A DNA stretch of 64,000 nt from Candidatus Altimarinota bacterium (GCA_028698305.1 JAQVDN010000004.1:41915-105914); one strand, 5' to 3'; counted from the stretch's first letter, positions 1 through 9,803 are shown. The notes: generated from the sequence alone by a model not told the origin. Translations and numbers: made by a program.

Positions 1-1
1 A

Positions 2-505
2 TATATAGAATTAGCAGATATAAATGCTAGTTTATGAGTTGTAAATGTAGAAAATGAGATATTATCGCAAGAACTACCAAGTAGAGCACAAATGAAAATC
101 AAAATTTGAGATGTTTTAGTTTCTTCTCTTGCAGGTTCTGCTGATAAAGTTGCAATTATCATAAATGAAGATAAAAATTTAGTTGCTTCAACTTGATTTT
201 TTGTATTAAGATCAAAGTTTTTTAATCCTGAAACAAATCTTATTTTGATGAAATCATGGATTTATAAAGATATGCTTATTAGATCTGCAAGATGAATGAT
301 AATGGAAGCAACAAATAAAGAAGATTTTTCTAAATTTATTTTACCAAAAATTGATATAAAAATTCAAGAAAAAATTGCTGAACTGGTAAAAGAAAGTCAT
401 AAATCACTAGATTTATCAAAACAACTTTTAGAAAAAGCAAAAAAATCAGTTGAAATTTTTATTGAAGAAGATGAAGAGAAGGCAGGGAAGTTTTTAGAAA
501 GTTAA
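2..505 (+). CDS. hsdS: Type I restriction specificity subunit, C-terminal part
   Basis: Open from the left edge, so the start lies outside the window; 167 residues are visible. Family knowledge: HsdS subunits give type I restriction-modification complexes their DNA target through target-recognition domains joined by helices. Seen: a target-recognition-like stretch (IKIGDVLVSSLAGSADKVA, then STGFFVLRS) followed by PKIDIKIQEKIAEL and a long charged helix running to the end, the usual order in HsdS. At least five TGA codons are read through as Gly. Ends with TAA, 10 bases before a small membrane-protein gene. Whether the full gene has one or two recognition domains cannot be seen. The family is likely; the target is unknown. 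Confidence 0.75.
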
Positions 506-515
506 TAAGTATTTT

Positions 516-956
516 ATGTCTAAATCAAACACAGAAGAAAATTTATATTATAAAAATGTAAAAGAAGCATCTATATTTTTTGATAAAACTATATTAACTT
601 TATCAAGTGCTTTTCTTGGTTTTTTATTTTATCAACTTAAAGATTTATTATCTATTCATAGTTTAAATCATATTAATTTTTTAGCATATTCTATTATATC
701 TATTTGATTAACAATAATTTTAATATTGATTTCATATTTATTAACAATAGAACAAGCAAAATTATGATATGAAATAGAAAATATATCAAAAGAAAAGAAA
801 TTAAATATGATTTTATTTGATAACTTAAATAAAAAGTTTTATTGTGTTTGAAAAATTATAGATATTTTAAATATTACTTATTTTATTACTTTTATTATTC
901 CTATTGTTTTATGTATATTATTTTATATTTCTAATTTATATAATTATGCTTGATAA
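516..956 (+). CDS. Small multi-pass membrane protein, unknown
   Basis: 146 residues. Three strongly hydrophobic segments are visible, near residues 25-45, 55-75 and 115-140. A charged loop containing EIENISKEKK lies between the second and third. Family not recognised. The ATG sits 10 bases after the hsdS-like stop, and the last codons overlap the ATG of the next small ORF, so the two are probably translationally coupled. Reading through internal TGA codons is required: the TGA at 705-707 would otherwise cut the third hydrophobic segment off. It could be an accessory membrane protein of the defence-like region, but nothing in the sequence proves that. Confidence 0.6.
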
Positions 957-1104
957 TAAATGATTTCTTTGAGTTGAATTAAAAAGTAAATCAAAAGAAT
1001 TTTGATTTACTTCTCAACCACCTAAACCTAGCAATACACCAGATATTTTAAAAAAATGATTTACATCTCAACCACCAAAAACAAACCCACCAGTAAAAAA
1101 ATAA
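946..1104 (+). CDS. Tiny Pro-rich protein with repeated motif
   Basis: 52 residues. The ATG lies inside the end of the preceding membrane-protein gene in another frame, suggesting coupled translation. The peptide contains the motif GFTSQPPK twice (near residues 20 and 38), joined by a short Pro/Ser/Asn-rich stretch, and ends in PPVKK. No family recognised, and there is no signal peptide or membrane segment. The exact internal repeat and the overlap argue that it is real. Short Pro-rich peptides of this kind can serve as docking tails, but that is only a possibility. Confidence 0.45.
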
Positions 1105-1121
1105 TTTTATAATTAAAAAGT

Positions 1122-1871
1122 ATGTTAGATAATATAAATATTTTTATAAATAAAGAATGAAAAATTGAAGAAAATAAGAGTTTTATAATTGATATTTTTT
1201 CAAATAAATATGAATTAGCTATTTTGACTTTTTCTATTTATTTGGTTGGTGTTTTATATCAAATTCTTAAATTAATCTGATGATTTACATCAAATATTAA
1301 GCTTTGAAATCTAATGTTTTTTAGTTTTTCTAATTCTGTAAATGATTTTTTAATTATTTTTTGAGTTTCATTTATTTTTTTCTTCTTATCTTTTATAGTT
1401 ACATTTTCTCTTATAAAGATATTAAATTTTTTAAATTTAAATAATAATAAATGTATAAAAATTATAATTATATGTTTTGTAAGTATATTTTATATTTTTA
1501 TTATGTATTTAAATAATGGTTTTGAATCTGTAAAAACATCAATATATTTATTAATTCCAATTATATTATCAATTATAATATCATGATTATTAATTTTTAA
1601 TAATTTTAATAAGAAATTATTTTATATATTTTTATGATTATTTTTAATATATAGTTTTTATTTAATGTTATATGATTGAATAAAATACTATGCATGTGAT
1701 GAATTTAAATGTAATAGTGAAAAAGAAAATTGTGTTTTATTAGAATACAAAAATGACAAATATTGATTTACTTTATATTGAGATATATATAAAATAGATG
1801 AATTTAAATCCTTTTTTACAAGTGATTATTTTACAAGTAAATCCTATTTAAATAATGAGTGTAAAGAATAA
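1122..1871 (+). CDS. Multi-pass membrane protein, unknown
   Basis: 249 residues with about six hydrophobic segments from residue 35 to 190. A more polar C-terminal tail follows, with several Cys in CDEFKCNSEKENC and a last one near the end. Such a tail could lie outside the membrane. Starts 17 bases after the small Pro-rich ORF, so it is likely the third gene of one transcript. Family not recognised. Many Gly residues are TGA-coded, including WG and GG pairs in the membrane helices. Confidence 0.6.
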
Positions 1872-1912
1872 AATAATTTATAATTTTTCTTAAATTAAAT
1901 TTTAATAGAGAA

Positions 1913-1941
1913 TTGATTTAATTTTAAAAATGTGTTAAAAT
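1913..1941 (+). promoter_or_regulatory. Probable sigma-70 promoter
   Basis: TTGATT (1913-1918), a 17-base spacer, then TAAAAT (1936-1941), 24 bases before the ATG at 1966. Spacing is ideal and the boxes are near consensus, but chance matches are common in such AT-rich DNA. Confidence 0.4.
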
Positions 1942-1965
1942 AAGTAAAACTTAATTTTACAAACT

Positions 1966-2715
1966 ATGGATAAAACTCAAAATCATTGGATTGCATTGTA
2001 TTTATCGGGACAATATCCTTGATTTTATACTTTGCCTGATAGATTAAATTTCTTTGATGAATTGAAAGACAAAGACCACAACTATAATGATGTGATTTTA
2101 TGACAATTTCAAAATAAATCAGATATTGAGTTTTTTTATTGATTACTAAATTTATTCCAAAAGAAACATTTAGATGAAGATTATAATCAATTATTAATTG
2201 ATTTATGAATTCCTGAGAAAGTTAAATTTAATCCTAAAGATGAGAAAAAGGAAGAAAGTAAAATAGAAAAAAAAGATGATAATTTTTCTGAAATAATTTA
2301 TAAAGAAATTTGAAATACTCTTGATGGTGAAATAAAAAAATATTTTTTCAATTGACTAAAAACAAAGGATTATTGAGTTTATTTGAGAGAAATATTAAAT
2401 TATTTAAGTATTTATTTAAAAGATTATCATAATAGAATTTGACTAGTTTGAGAAAAAAAAGAATGAGAAGCTGTTGAGGCAATATTTAAAAATCCAGATT
2501 TAAAAATTACTTGAGTAAACTTAACAACAAGTGATTGAGAATCTAAAAAAGAATGACTATATAAGCTTCTATTATGAACTTTTAAAAATTATAGAAATAT
2601 ACTAGCTCATAATAAATCAGATGATTTAAAAATAACTTTGTGAGAATATTTAGAAACTTTCTTATTTGTAAATCAATTAATAAAAGAAGTAAAAGAAAAA
2701 TTTCCATTAAAATAA
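1966..2715 (+). CDS. Ymh-like (TIGR02391-type) protein
   Basis: 249 residues. The C-terminal part (about 150-249) has EAVEAIFKNPDLKITGVNLT, then a helix with LLLGTFKNYRNILAHN. The R-N-x-x-A-H motif is typical of the TIGR02391/Ymh-type domain, found in phage, plasmid and abortive-infection-type proteins. RxxxxH-type motifs of this kind also occur in HEPN RNases, so a nuclease role is possible but unproven. The N-terminal half is acidic and lysine-rich and not recognised. It has its own promoter candidate and ends in a strong bidirectional terminator. The position between hsdS and a toxin-antitoxin pair suggests a defence function. Confidence 0.6.
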
Positions 2716-2745
2716 AGAAGCAGATTATTCAAAATCTGCTTCTTT
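2714..2745. terminator. Bidirectional hairpin terminator
   Basis: A 13-bp perfect stem (2714-2726 with 2733-2745) and a 6-base loop between convergent genes. It contains the stop codons or last codons of both. Confidence 0.8.
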
Positions 2746-2913
2746 ATTTAGTTTATGAACTCATTTATATGGAGTTCAATCATCTTTTTGACTCATAAAT
2801 TTTCAATCATCTCACATTTTAATCCAACGGTCAATTACCGGATTATAAACTTGTTTTCTATCTTTGACAGCTCATTTTCTAGCATTATCTCAAATAGGGT
2901 TATTTTTAGCCAT
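2725..2913 (-). CDS. Small conserved hypothetical protein
   Basis: 62 residues. Begins MAKNNPIGDNARKGAVKDR and continues with QVYNPVIDRWIKMGDDGKF. This N-P-x-G-D-N-A-R-K-G-A-V-K pattern belongs, from memory, to a widespread tiny family of unknown function in bacteria and phages. Basic and soluble, with no membrane segment. Its glycines are TGA-coded. The last codons lie in the shared terminator hairpin with the convergent upstream gene. Confidence 0.65.
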
Positions 2914-3026
2914 ATTCTAAAGAATTAGCAAAATAAAATAATTGATAAAAGTTTTTATAAAGCTTTAACCTTTATCAACTATTTATTATATTTATTTTAA
3001 AAGTAAGTCAATCTAAATGTTAACTA

Positions 3027-3069
3027 TTTTAACATTAAATGTTAAAATATTGTCAAAAACTTTTGACAA
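3027..3069. promoter_or_regulatory. Two palindromic operators of the TA operon
   Basis: Two perfect palindromes lie side by side: 3027-3047 (TTTTAACATT, centre A, AATGTTAAAA) and 3050-3069 (TTGTCAAAA, centre AC, TTTTGACAA). The second contains a TTGACA -35 box (3063-3068), and a TATACTATAAT -10 region follows at 3084-3094. A repressor bound here would block the promoter. The HTH antitoxin 50 bases downstream is the obvious candidate. Confidence 0.65.
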
Positions 3070-3120
3070 AGAGTAATAAATCATATACTATAATTACATA
3101 TTAATACTAACTTTTGTATT

Positions 3121-3804
3121 ATGATAGCAAATATAGAAAACATAAGAAAAGAAAAAAAAATTACTCAGGATGAAGTAGCAAAGTACTTATGAATCACTCG
3201 TCAAACATTTTCAAAACTAGAAAAATGAACCATAGAACCAACACTTGGACAAGCTGTTAAATTGTCTGAACTTTTATCTATAGATATGGATAATCTAATA
3301 AAAACAGATACAAAAGTAGAAGCTAAAAAGCCTATTGATTGGGAAAAGTACAAGCAAATAATTACAAACTTTATCAAATATTGATCAGATGATGATTGAA
3401 AAATTACAAAAACAAAATTGGCAAAACTTTGTTATTTACTTGATTTTACTTGGTATTATTATAACCTTGAACCAATTACAGGCTTAGAATACAAAAAATT
3501 TGCTCAATGACCAGTTCCAGATGCATATTTTTCTACTCTTGATGAACTTTTTGAAGAAAGAGAAATAAATGTAAAAATAAAATGACCAGCTTATCTTATA
3601 GAAAACATAGAAAATCCAAGTCATGATAAATTAAGTGATGATGAATTTGAAATGCTTCAAAATATAGCAAAAAAATGGAAATGAAAGAGAACCAATGAAA
3701 TAGTTGACTTTACTCACAAACAACTACCTTGGCTTGTTTCATATGATAAGGAAATTATTCCATACTGACTTATAACACAAGAAGACTTAGAAAATGTTTA
3801 CTAG
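3121..3804 (+). CDS. HTH-Panacea antitoxin
   Basis: 227 residues. Residues 4-60 form an XRE-type helix-turn-helix (ITQDEVAKYLGITRQTFSKL). The remainder matches the Panacea/SocA-like (DUF4065) domain, with a KLAKLCYLLDF helix, YYNLEPITGLEYKKFAQGPVP and a C-terminal VDFTHKQLPW motif. Panacea domains are known as antitoxins that neutralise many unrelated toxins. The gene overlaps the next ORF by 11 bases, the usual layout of a toxin-antitoxin operon, and is preceded by two palindromic operators, so autoregulation is likely. The exact toxin class is not decided by this protein. Confidence 0.85.
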
Positions 3805-4195
3805 TTGAAAATATGATGTTTTAGTGAGTGAGTATGCTAAAAAACATTTTATGAAAAGTTATATAAAAAAATACAAAACTTGGGATGATACATATAAAGA
3901 AATATACAATATGTTATCTCATATTGATAGATTTCTTTTAAGTACAAAGGCTGAAAAAATACATATTTGAGATAATTGATATATTGCAAAATGTGAATTT
4001 AAAATTGTTTGAAGTCATGAATCTGCTAAAACTTCTGGTAATAGAATTATAGTTTTTGTTGATGAAGAAAGATTTGAAAGTAGTATTTTACTCATATATG
4101 CAAAAACTGATGTAGCTTGATCAAATGAGACTGTTTGGTGGGAACAAGAAGTAAAAAATAATCATAAAGAAATATATGACTTATTTGGATATTAA
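3794..4195 (+). CDS. Probable toxin partner of the Panacea antitoxin
   Basis: 133 residues. The ATG overlaps the antitoxin end by 11 bases. Seen: an N-terminal helical part with EYAKKHFMKSYIKKYK, then beta-strand-like stretches (IAKCEFKIVG, NRIIVFVDEE, SSILLIYAKTDV) and a C-terminal NHKEIYDLFGY. Strand layout and size resemble RelE/HigB-like ribonuclease toxins, but I cannot place it in a named family. Function as a toxin is inferred mainly from operon position. A strong terminator follows the TAA directly, so the pair forms a closed two-gene unit. Confidence 0.65.
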
Positions 4196-4227
4196 AAACC
4201 CCTAGAAAATTAATTTTCTAGGGGTTT
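4196..4227. terminator. Bidirectional hairpin terminator
   Basis: Arms 4196-4210 and 4213-4227 are fully complementary (15 bp), flanked by A and T runs, between the toxin gene and a convergent DUF1801 gene. One arm, AATTTTCTAGGGGTTT, recurs at 4619-4636 without its partner. Confidence 0.85.
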
Positions 4228-4559
4228 ATTTTATATCTCACTATCTCTCATATCAAATCATAAGGAATTTCTTTATCAAGTGAAAATTGTATAGTTCATT
4301 TTGATATCTTGTATTGTCATAACCTAGTAGAAAAATGCTCTATGGCTTCTGGTCATGGAAAAATAGAGATATGTTTCTTAAAAGCTCAAAAATGCACCAT
4401 ATTTTTTCAATTCAGTTTAAATGTAGGAACTCAGTAGTTTATAATCTCTACTAAATCTGGATTTGATTCAATAATAATTTTTCTTATTTTTTGAAGGATT
4501 ATTTGCACATCACTAGGAAAACCTGATATATAATCATCTATAGTTTTTGTATCTTGCAT
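4218..4559 (-). CDS. DUF1801/YdhG-like protein
   Basis: 113 residues. The N-terminus TIDDYISGFPSDVQIILQKI, then INYGVPTFKLNGKNMVHFGA and HISIFPGPEAIEHF, match the DUF1801 (YdhG) fold, a small alpha/beta domain sometimes called an iron chaperone. Its biochemical role is not firmly known. I start at 4559 rather than at the in-frame ATG at 4676, because the 39 residues in between are low-complexity and include the duplicated terminator arm. Glycines of the conserved YGVP and FPGP motifs are TGA. Confidence 0.8.
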
Positions 4560-4636
4560 ATTAAAAATATAGTAATAAATATTGTTTATATTATTGTATT
4601 TTTTTGGATTTAAACAAATTAATTTTCTAGGGGTTT

Positions 4637-5110
4637 TTATAAATTCTTTTCCATATGAACAGCAATAGTATTTCAAATTACTCTTTCTTTACCTGATATT
4701 TTCTTAAATCAGAATTTAGAATAGTAATCTATTTTATTTATTTCTGATGATAAATATATTAGTTTTATTCATTCTTGTTTTATTTTTTCTATTGAGTAAT
4801 TTATTAGTTTACTTCAATATCATTTTTTTCTAAAATCTTTTAATATTCAAATTCTCCATAAAAAATAGCAATCTTCTTTTGGTATTATTCAATCTTTTGT
4901 TTTAAATCATTTTTTTATTTTCGCTAACTGAATTATTCAAATTATTTTTCAATTTTCTTTGACATAATAAATATTTGATTTTAAAAAACTTTTATATTGT
5001 TCCTCTAATCTTATTTCAAAATTTATTTCAAATTCATCTTTCCACATTTTTTTTATAAACTCAAAGCATTCTTTATATTCAGTTTCTTTATTTGCTATTT
5101 TAATTTCCAT
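4637..5110 (-). CDS. GNAT family N-acetyltransferase
   Basis: 157 residues, the usual GNAT length. Motif A is visible as GILKDFRKKGYGSKLINYSI (about 88-107), the acetyl-CoA phosphate-binding R/Q-x-x-G-x-G/A pattern. It is followed by a helix and the motif B region YYSKFGFKKISG (130-141). The substrate is not predictable. Upstream of the DUF1801 gene on the same strand, with about 80 bases between, and it may share its transcript. The full open frame needs many TGA codons read as Gly, including the YG in the acetyl-CoA loop. Confidence 0.85.
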
Positions 5111-5256
5111 AATATTTTATTGATAATTAAATTTTTCTTATTATACTAAAAAATAATAATTTCTAAATATTAAATTTTTAATATATGGATAAATATCTTA
5201 TATATAATCATAAAAAAATTATAAAATAAAAAATTTTTTAAAATTAATTTCACTAT

Positions 5257-5709
5257 ATGCAAAAATCTAGAGAAATATATAAAAATAGAGAAAAAAATAC
5301 TATGAAAGAAACTAGAAAAGTCGCATTTATATGATTTTACAATGAAAAAAATCAAATACTACTTCAAGAAAGATGATATTATTCAAAATACGGTGAAGAA
5401 TGGTCTTTTTTTGGTTGATGAATTGAGTCTTGAGAAACTCCAGAAGAGTGATTTTTGAGAGAAGCAAAAGAAGAACTAGGTTTGGATATGAAAAAATTTG
5501 ATTACAAATATATAGGAGATTTTATTTTTGAGTTTCCAAATAGGATAGTTCATAGAAGTATATTTTTAATAAAAACAGATTTAAAAGAAACTGATTTTAC
5601 AGTTTATGAATGAGCTGGAGCTAAGTATTTTGATTTAGATGAAGCAAAAAAATTGAAATTTGCAAATCCAGTTGATAAGACAATTGAAATAATTAAAAAA
5701 TATATGTAA
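5257..5709 (+). CDS. Nudix hydrolase
   Basis: 150 residues. A complete Nudix box lies at about 52-75 (GGGIESGETPEEGFLREAKE, followed by ELGL): G-x5-E-x7-R-E-x2-E-E. It therefore most likely cleaves a nucleoside diphosphate linked to another moiety, with Mg2+ bound by the glutamates. The first 13 residues (MQKSREIYKNREK) are nearly identical to the start of the HIT-domain protein at 9398, although the two folds are unrelated. An internal Met at codon 16 could also be the start, but the shared N-terminus supports the upstream ATG. Confidence 0.9.
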
Positions 5710-5787
5710 ATTTTAATATGATTTTAATATCCTGGACTTTATTTTAAAATGAGTATAGTAAGAGTATTTAGTATATAAAAATCATCT

Positions 5788-6837
5788 ATGAAAAAAATAA
5801 TTATTATACTATTGTTTTTTGTTTTATTTTCTTGTTCAAATCTTGATAATTGAAAAGAACCTGTATTTTCAGATAAAAAAGAAAATAATAATAACTTTTC
5901 TTTTAGTGAATTTAAAACTAGTGATAAAAAATTGGATCAATTAGCATTGGATGCAAATAATTATTATTTAAATAAAGATTATGAAAATGCTATAAAATCA
6001 TATATAAAGTTAGAAGAAAATTGAGTTAATTTAAACTCTAATCAAGTTTTTAATTTATTTAATTCATTTTTATATTCTCAAAAATTTAAAGAAGCATTAG
6101 CTATATTGTATAATATGATGGAAACTTCTTCACAAAAGGAAAAGTTTACTTGATTTAGGATTGAAGAAAATGATTTAAGTCAAAATATAGTAAATCTAAA
6201 TGAAAGGATTTTTAAACAATGAAATTTAACAGATACAAATCTAGTAGAATATGCAAAATTGATGTACAAAGCATGAGATTATTATTATGATTATGATAAT
6301 CAAAAATATTATTTTGCTATTTTGATACATTATATTTCAGCATATCTTATATTGGAAGATGCTCAAAAAATAAATCCAGAAAATCCAGATATATATTTTT
6401 ATAAAGGTAGATTATTGATGGACATAACTTGAGATTTTTATCAAGCAGAGTTGGAACTAAAAAAAGCTATTAGTTTAAAGACTGATCATTTTGAATATTA
6501 TTATAGATTATGAAATGCTTATATGCATCAAGATAAAGTTGTTTTAGCAAAGGAAAATTTTTTAAAAGGGATAGAATTAAATGATAATTATGAAAAGTTA
6601 TATTTAAATCTAGGAAATATGAATTTTTTATTATGAGAAGATCAAGAATGATATGATAATTATAATAAATGATTAAAAGTTTGTCATGAGATGTGTGATT
6701 CATTTTATTTTAATATATGAAAAGAGTTGTATAATAGTTGAAAATATGAAGAATGAAGAAAAAGTGTTGAAAAAGCATATGAGATAAATCCTAGTGAGGA
6801 AAAATATAAAAGAACATTAGATTCTTTTAAAAAGTAA
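5788..6837 (+). CDS. TPR lipoprotein
   Basis: 349 residues. A lipoprotein signal is clear: MKK, a run of Ile/Leu/Phe, then FVLFSC with Cys16 as the likely lipid-modified residue. After a low-complexity Asn/Lys linker, repeated helical pairs of TPR type run through the protein (NYYLNKDYENAIKSYIKLEE, HFEYYYRLGNAYMHQ, YNSGKYEEGRKSVEKAYE). TPR proteins act as docking scaffolds. This one should sit at the outer face of the cytoplasmic membrane. It starts 78 bases after the Nudix gene and is followed after 28 bases by a membrane protein on the same strand. Confidence 0.8.
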
Positions 6838-6865
6838 ATTGTTTTTAATAATTTAAAAAATATTT

Positions 6866-7729
6866 ATGGCTATTTCAGTTTGAAAAAGATGTAGTGAAGA
6901 AGTTGTAGAAAAATGTTTAATTCCTTTTGGACAACAAATTTTACTTATAGAATATTTATCATTATTTACATTAATTTGATTAATAATATATATTATTTTA
7001 ATTAAATTTGTATTTAAAGAAAAAATAAAAAAATGTAGGAAAATTAAATTATTTTCTTTAAGTTTATTTTTTTTCTTTTTATCATTTTTATATACTTTTT
7101 TAAATATTATACCAAATAATATTTTACCCAGAAATTGTATAGAACAAACTCAAGAAGTTTGTAGGGATCCAGTAATTTTACATAAACCAGTTATATACTT
7201 ATACCCACAAGAAAAACAAGAAGTAAAAGTAGAGCTAGAAGTTGCTGGAAAATTGATAGCAGATTATCCAAGATATGATGAAAAAATAAAAGGTTGGGAA
7301 GTTACAGCATATCCTGATAGTATAATAATAGAAGACGAAAAAGAATATAGTTATCTATTTTGGGAAGCACAATTTGAAAACAATGATTGGGACTTAAGCA
7401 AGTGATTTATAGTAGAGTGAAAATATGCAAGAGAATTTTTACAAGAAAAATTATCTTATATTTGATTAACTCCAAAAGAATACAATGAATTTATAGTATA
7501 TTGGTATCCAAAAATGATGAATAATAAATATAATTTAGTATATTTTGCATGACTTGATTATACATCAAAAGCACCACTCAATATCACACCAAAACCAGAT
7601 TCTATGCTGAGAGTATTTACAGTGATAAAACCACTAGAAGAAAAAATAGATATACAAGAACAAGTTTTAGAAAGATTTGATAGAAAATGATTTAGTGTTG
7701 TGGAGTGGGGAGGAACTATATTGGAATAA
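6866..7729 (+). CDS. Membrane protein with conserved KPVIYLYP domain
   Basis: 287 residues. Two hydrophobic segments (about 25-50 and 60-85) lead into a soluble domain starting HKPVIYLYPQEKQEVKVEL. It continues with KGWEVTAYPDSI, YLFWEAQF and a C-terminal VVEWGGTIL. I recognise this pattern from a conserved domain of unknown function common in CPR and other bacteria; no reaction is known. The domain should be extracytoplasmic. It follows the TPR lipoprotein closely, which suggests a joint envelope role. Confidence 0.65.
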
Positions 7730-7730
7730 T

Positions 7731-7765
7731 AAAAAATAACTAAGAATTTTTCTTAGTTATTTTTT
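7731..7765. terminator. Bidirectional hairpin terminator
   Basis: A 16-bp stem (7731-7746 with 7750-7765), with A/T runs on both sides. It separates convergent genes and overlaps the last codons of tag. Confidence 0.85.
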
Positions 7766-8314
7766 ACATTTAAAACACCCTTGTCCGTGATCATTTGTCA
7801 TACCAACTGCTTGCATAAAAGCATAAATTATAGTTGAACCTACGAAGTTCATCCCTCTTTTTTTCAAGTCTTTTGATATAGCATCTGAAATTGAAGTTTT
7901 TGTTTGATAATCACTTAGTTTTTCAAAATTGTTAACTATTTGTTTATTATCTATAAATCTCCATAGATAATCATAAAAACTACCAAATTCTTTTTGTATC
8001 TCTAAAAATGCTTTTGCATTTTTTGTAACTGAGATTATCTTGAGTTTATTTCTAATTATTCAAGGATTTAGCATAAGTTCTTCTTGTTTTATCTCATCAT
8101 ATTTTGATATCTTTTCAGCATCAAAGTTATCAAAAGCAAGTTTATAGTTTTCTCTTTTTTTAAGTACTGTTTCCCAAGAAAGTCCAGCTTGTGCTCACTC
8201 CAAAATAAGCATTTCAAAAAGCTTTTTGTCATCTCTCTCTATTTCTCACCACTCATTGTCATGATACTCTACATAAAGCGGATTATTTAGATTTAACCAA
8301 TCACATCTTTTCAT
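7757..8314 (-). CDS. tag: DNA-3-methyladenine glycosylase I
   Basis: 185 residues, matching the family length of about 187. The enzyme removes 3-methyladenine from alkylated DNA as the first step of base excision repair. Seen: the zinc ligands expected from E. coli Tag, with Cys4 in MKRCDWL, His in VEYHDNEWGEI, and the C-terminal NDHGQGCFKCK supplying His and Cys. The helix-hairpin region LSWETVLKKRENYKLAF is also present. It lies 2 bases downstream of the RhuM-Fic gene, so both are probably co-transcribed. Confidence 0.93.
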
Positions 8315-8316
8315 TT

Positions 8317-9291
8317 TTAGTTTATTAGATTAATAAGTAATTTCACCATTATTTCTTTATCTTTTGGATTTGATTCTGCTATAAGTAAAGTTATAGCAAC
8401 TAAAGCTCTATCATTTATTTTTTTATTTCAGTTATTATCAAAAAGTATATGATTTTTAGCAAGAAACAAAATAAATAAAAATGCACCACTTCTTTTATTT
8501 CAATCAAAAAAAGGATGATCTTTTACTATAAAATATAGTAAATTTGCAGCTTTTTCTTCTACAGAATTATACAAATCTACTCATCAAAATGTTTGATATA
8601 TATTTCAAAATATTCATTTTAGAACTTCATTTTCTCTTTGTTTTGCAAATAAATCAGTAGCTTCTTTTTTACTTATTAAATTTTCTTTTAATTCCATAAG
8701 TGATAAAAGAGCTTCATCTGCTTCTAATTTATAATCTAGATTTTTTGTTTTTCAAGACTCTAAAAGATTATTTTCATCATAATTTTGCAATAATAACCAT
8801 GTATTTGTATAATTTGTTATTATATCAAGTAATCAAATAGCTTCATCTTGAGATAAATTTCAAGATTTAAGAGTATTTTTGAACAAGTTTAAAGTATTTT
8901 CCAATTCTTTATATCATTTCTCTTCAAGTCTTTTTTGATTAATAGAATATCATTTTATTAGATATTCTTTTAATATATTGTTTGCCCATATTCTAAATTG
9001 AGTTCATTCTATAGATTTAACTCTATATCAAACTGATATAATTACATCAAGATTGTAAAAATATACTGGTTTATCTGAATTTGCAATATGCATTTTTTGC
9101 ATATTGCTTTCTCTTTCTAATTCTTTTTCTTTAAAAATATTATTAATGTGTCTTGAAATAACTGATTGATCTCTTCAGAATAATAATTGTATATCTGCTT
9201 GAGATAACCAAACTGTATCTTTTTCGAAATTAACTTGAATTTCTGTATTTCAAGTTTTTGCTTTATAAATCTTAATTTCTCCTTTATTCAT
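8317..9291 (-). CDS. RhuM-Fic fusion protein
   Basis: 324 residues. The N-terminal third resembles the virulence-protein RhuM family (TVWLSQADIQLLFGRDQSVI, then NNIFKEKEL and YFYNLDVIISVGYRVKS). The C-terminal third is a Fic/Doc domain with motif HPFFDGNKRSGAFLF (about 257-271). The H-P-F-x-D-G-N-x-R form is that of Fic AMP-transferases rather than the Doc kinase form. The product probably modifies a cellular protein with a nucleotide. Such fusions are known and are often annotated as death-on-curing toxins. No separate antitoxin is adjacent, and tag follows directly. Confidence 0.85.
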
Positions 9292-9397
9292 AATAATATA
9301 ATTATATACTAAATATATACTTATTATAACTATAAAAATTAAATTACAAATTTAAAAAAATAAATATAATCAATTTATTTAAATATAATTTTTATAT

Positions 9398-9799
9398 ATG
9401 CAAAAATCTAGAGATATTTGGGAAAATAGGGAAAAAGAACTAGTTTGAAAGGAAGATTGTCCTTTTTGTGATTTAAATTCTCAATGAGATTGTGTTATTT
9501 GGAAGGGGAAGTATTGGTATATCCAGCACAATATGTATCCATATCTTTGACTAAAAGAAAATATAATGGCAATTCCATATTCACACAAAACTTTTACTTA
9601 TGAATTAACAAGTGAAGAATATGCTGAAATGAGTGAAGTACAAAAATTTGTTAAATCATTTTTTTGAGATAGAGAATATTTTTCTTTTATTCGTGAATCA
9701 TTATCAAATAGAAGTATAGAACATTTACATTATCATTATTTGCCATGAGTTTTGAGAACAAGTAGAATAGAAAATATACTTAGAGAACAAGGGTTTTAA
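9398..9799 (+). CDS. HIT-family protein
   Basis: 133 residues. Contains a CPFC pair (residues 22-25) and the HIT signature as HLHYHYLPG near residue 110, the H-x-H-x-H pattern that carries the catalytic histidine of dinucleotide hydrolases and transferases. Substrates are typically AppppA-like or nucleoside phosphoramidates. The N-terminal 13 residues (MQKSRDIWENREK) repeat the start of the Nudix protein at 5257, including 16-18 identical bases around the ATG. Confidence 0.85.
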
Positions 9800-9803
9800 A
9801 AAT

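Noticed and set aside
4560..4676. N-terminal extension of the DUF1801 protein
   Set aside because: Adds low-complexity Tyr/Asn/Ile sequence with a copied terminator arm; DUF1801 proteins start at the TIDDYI helix.
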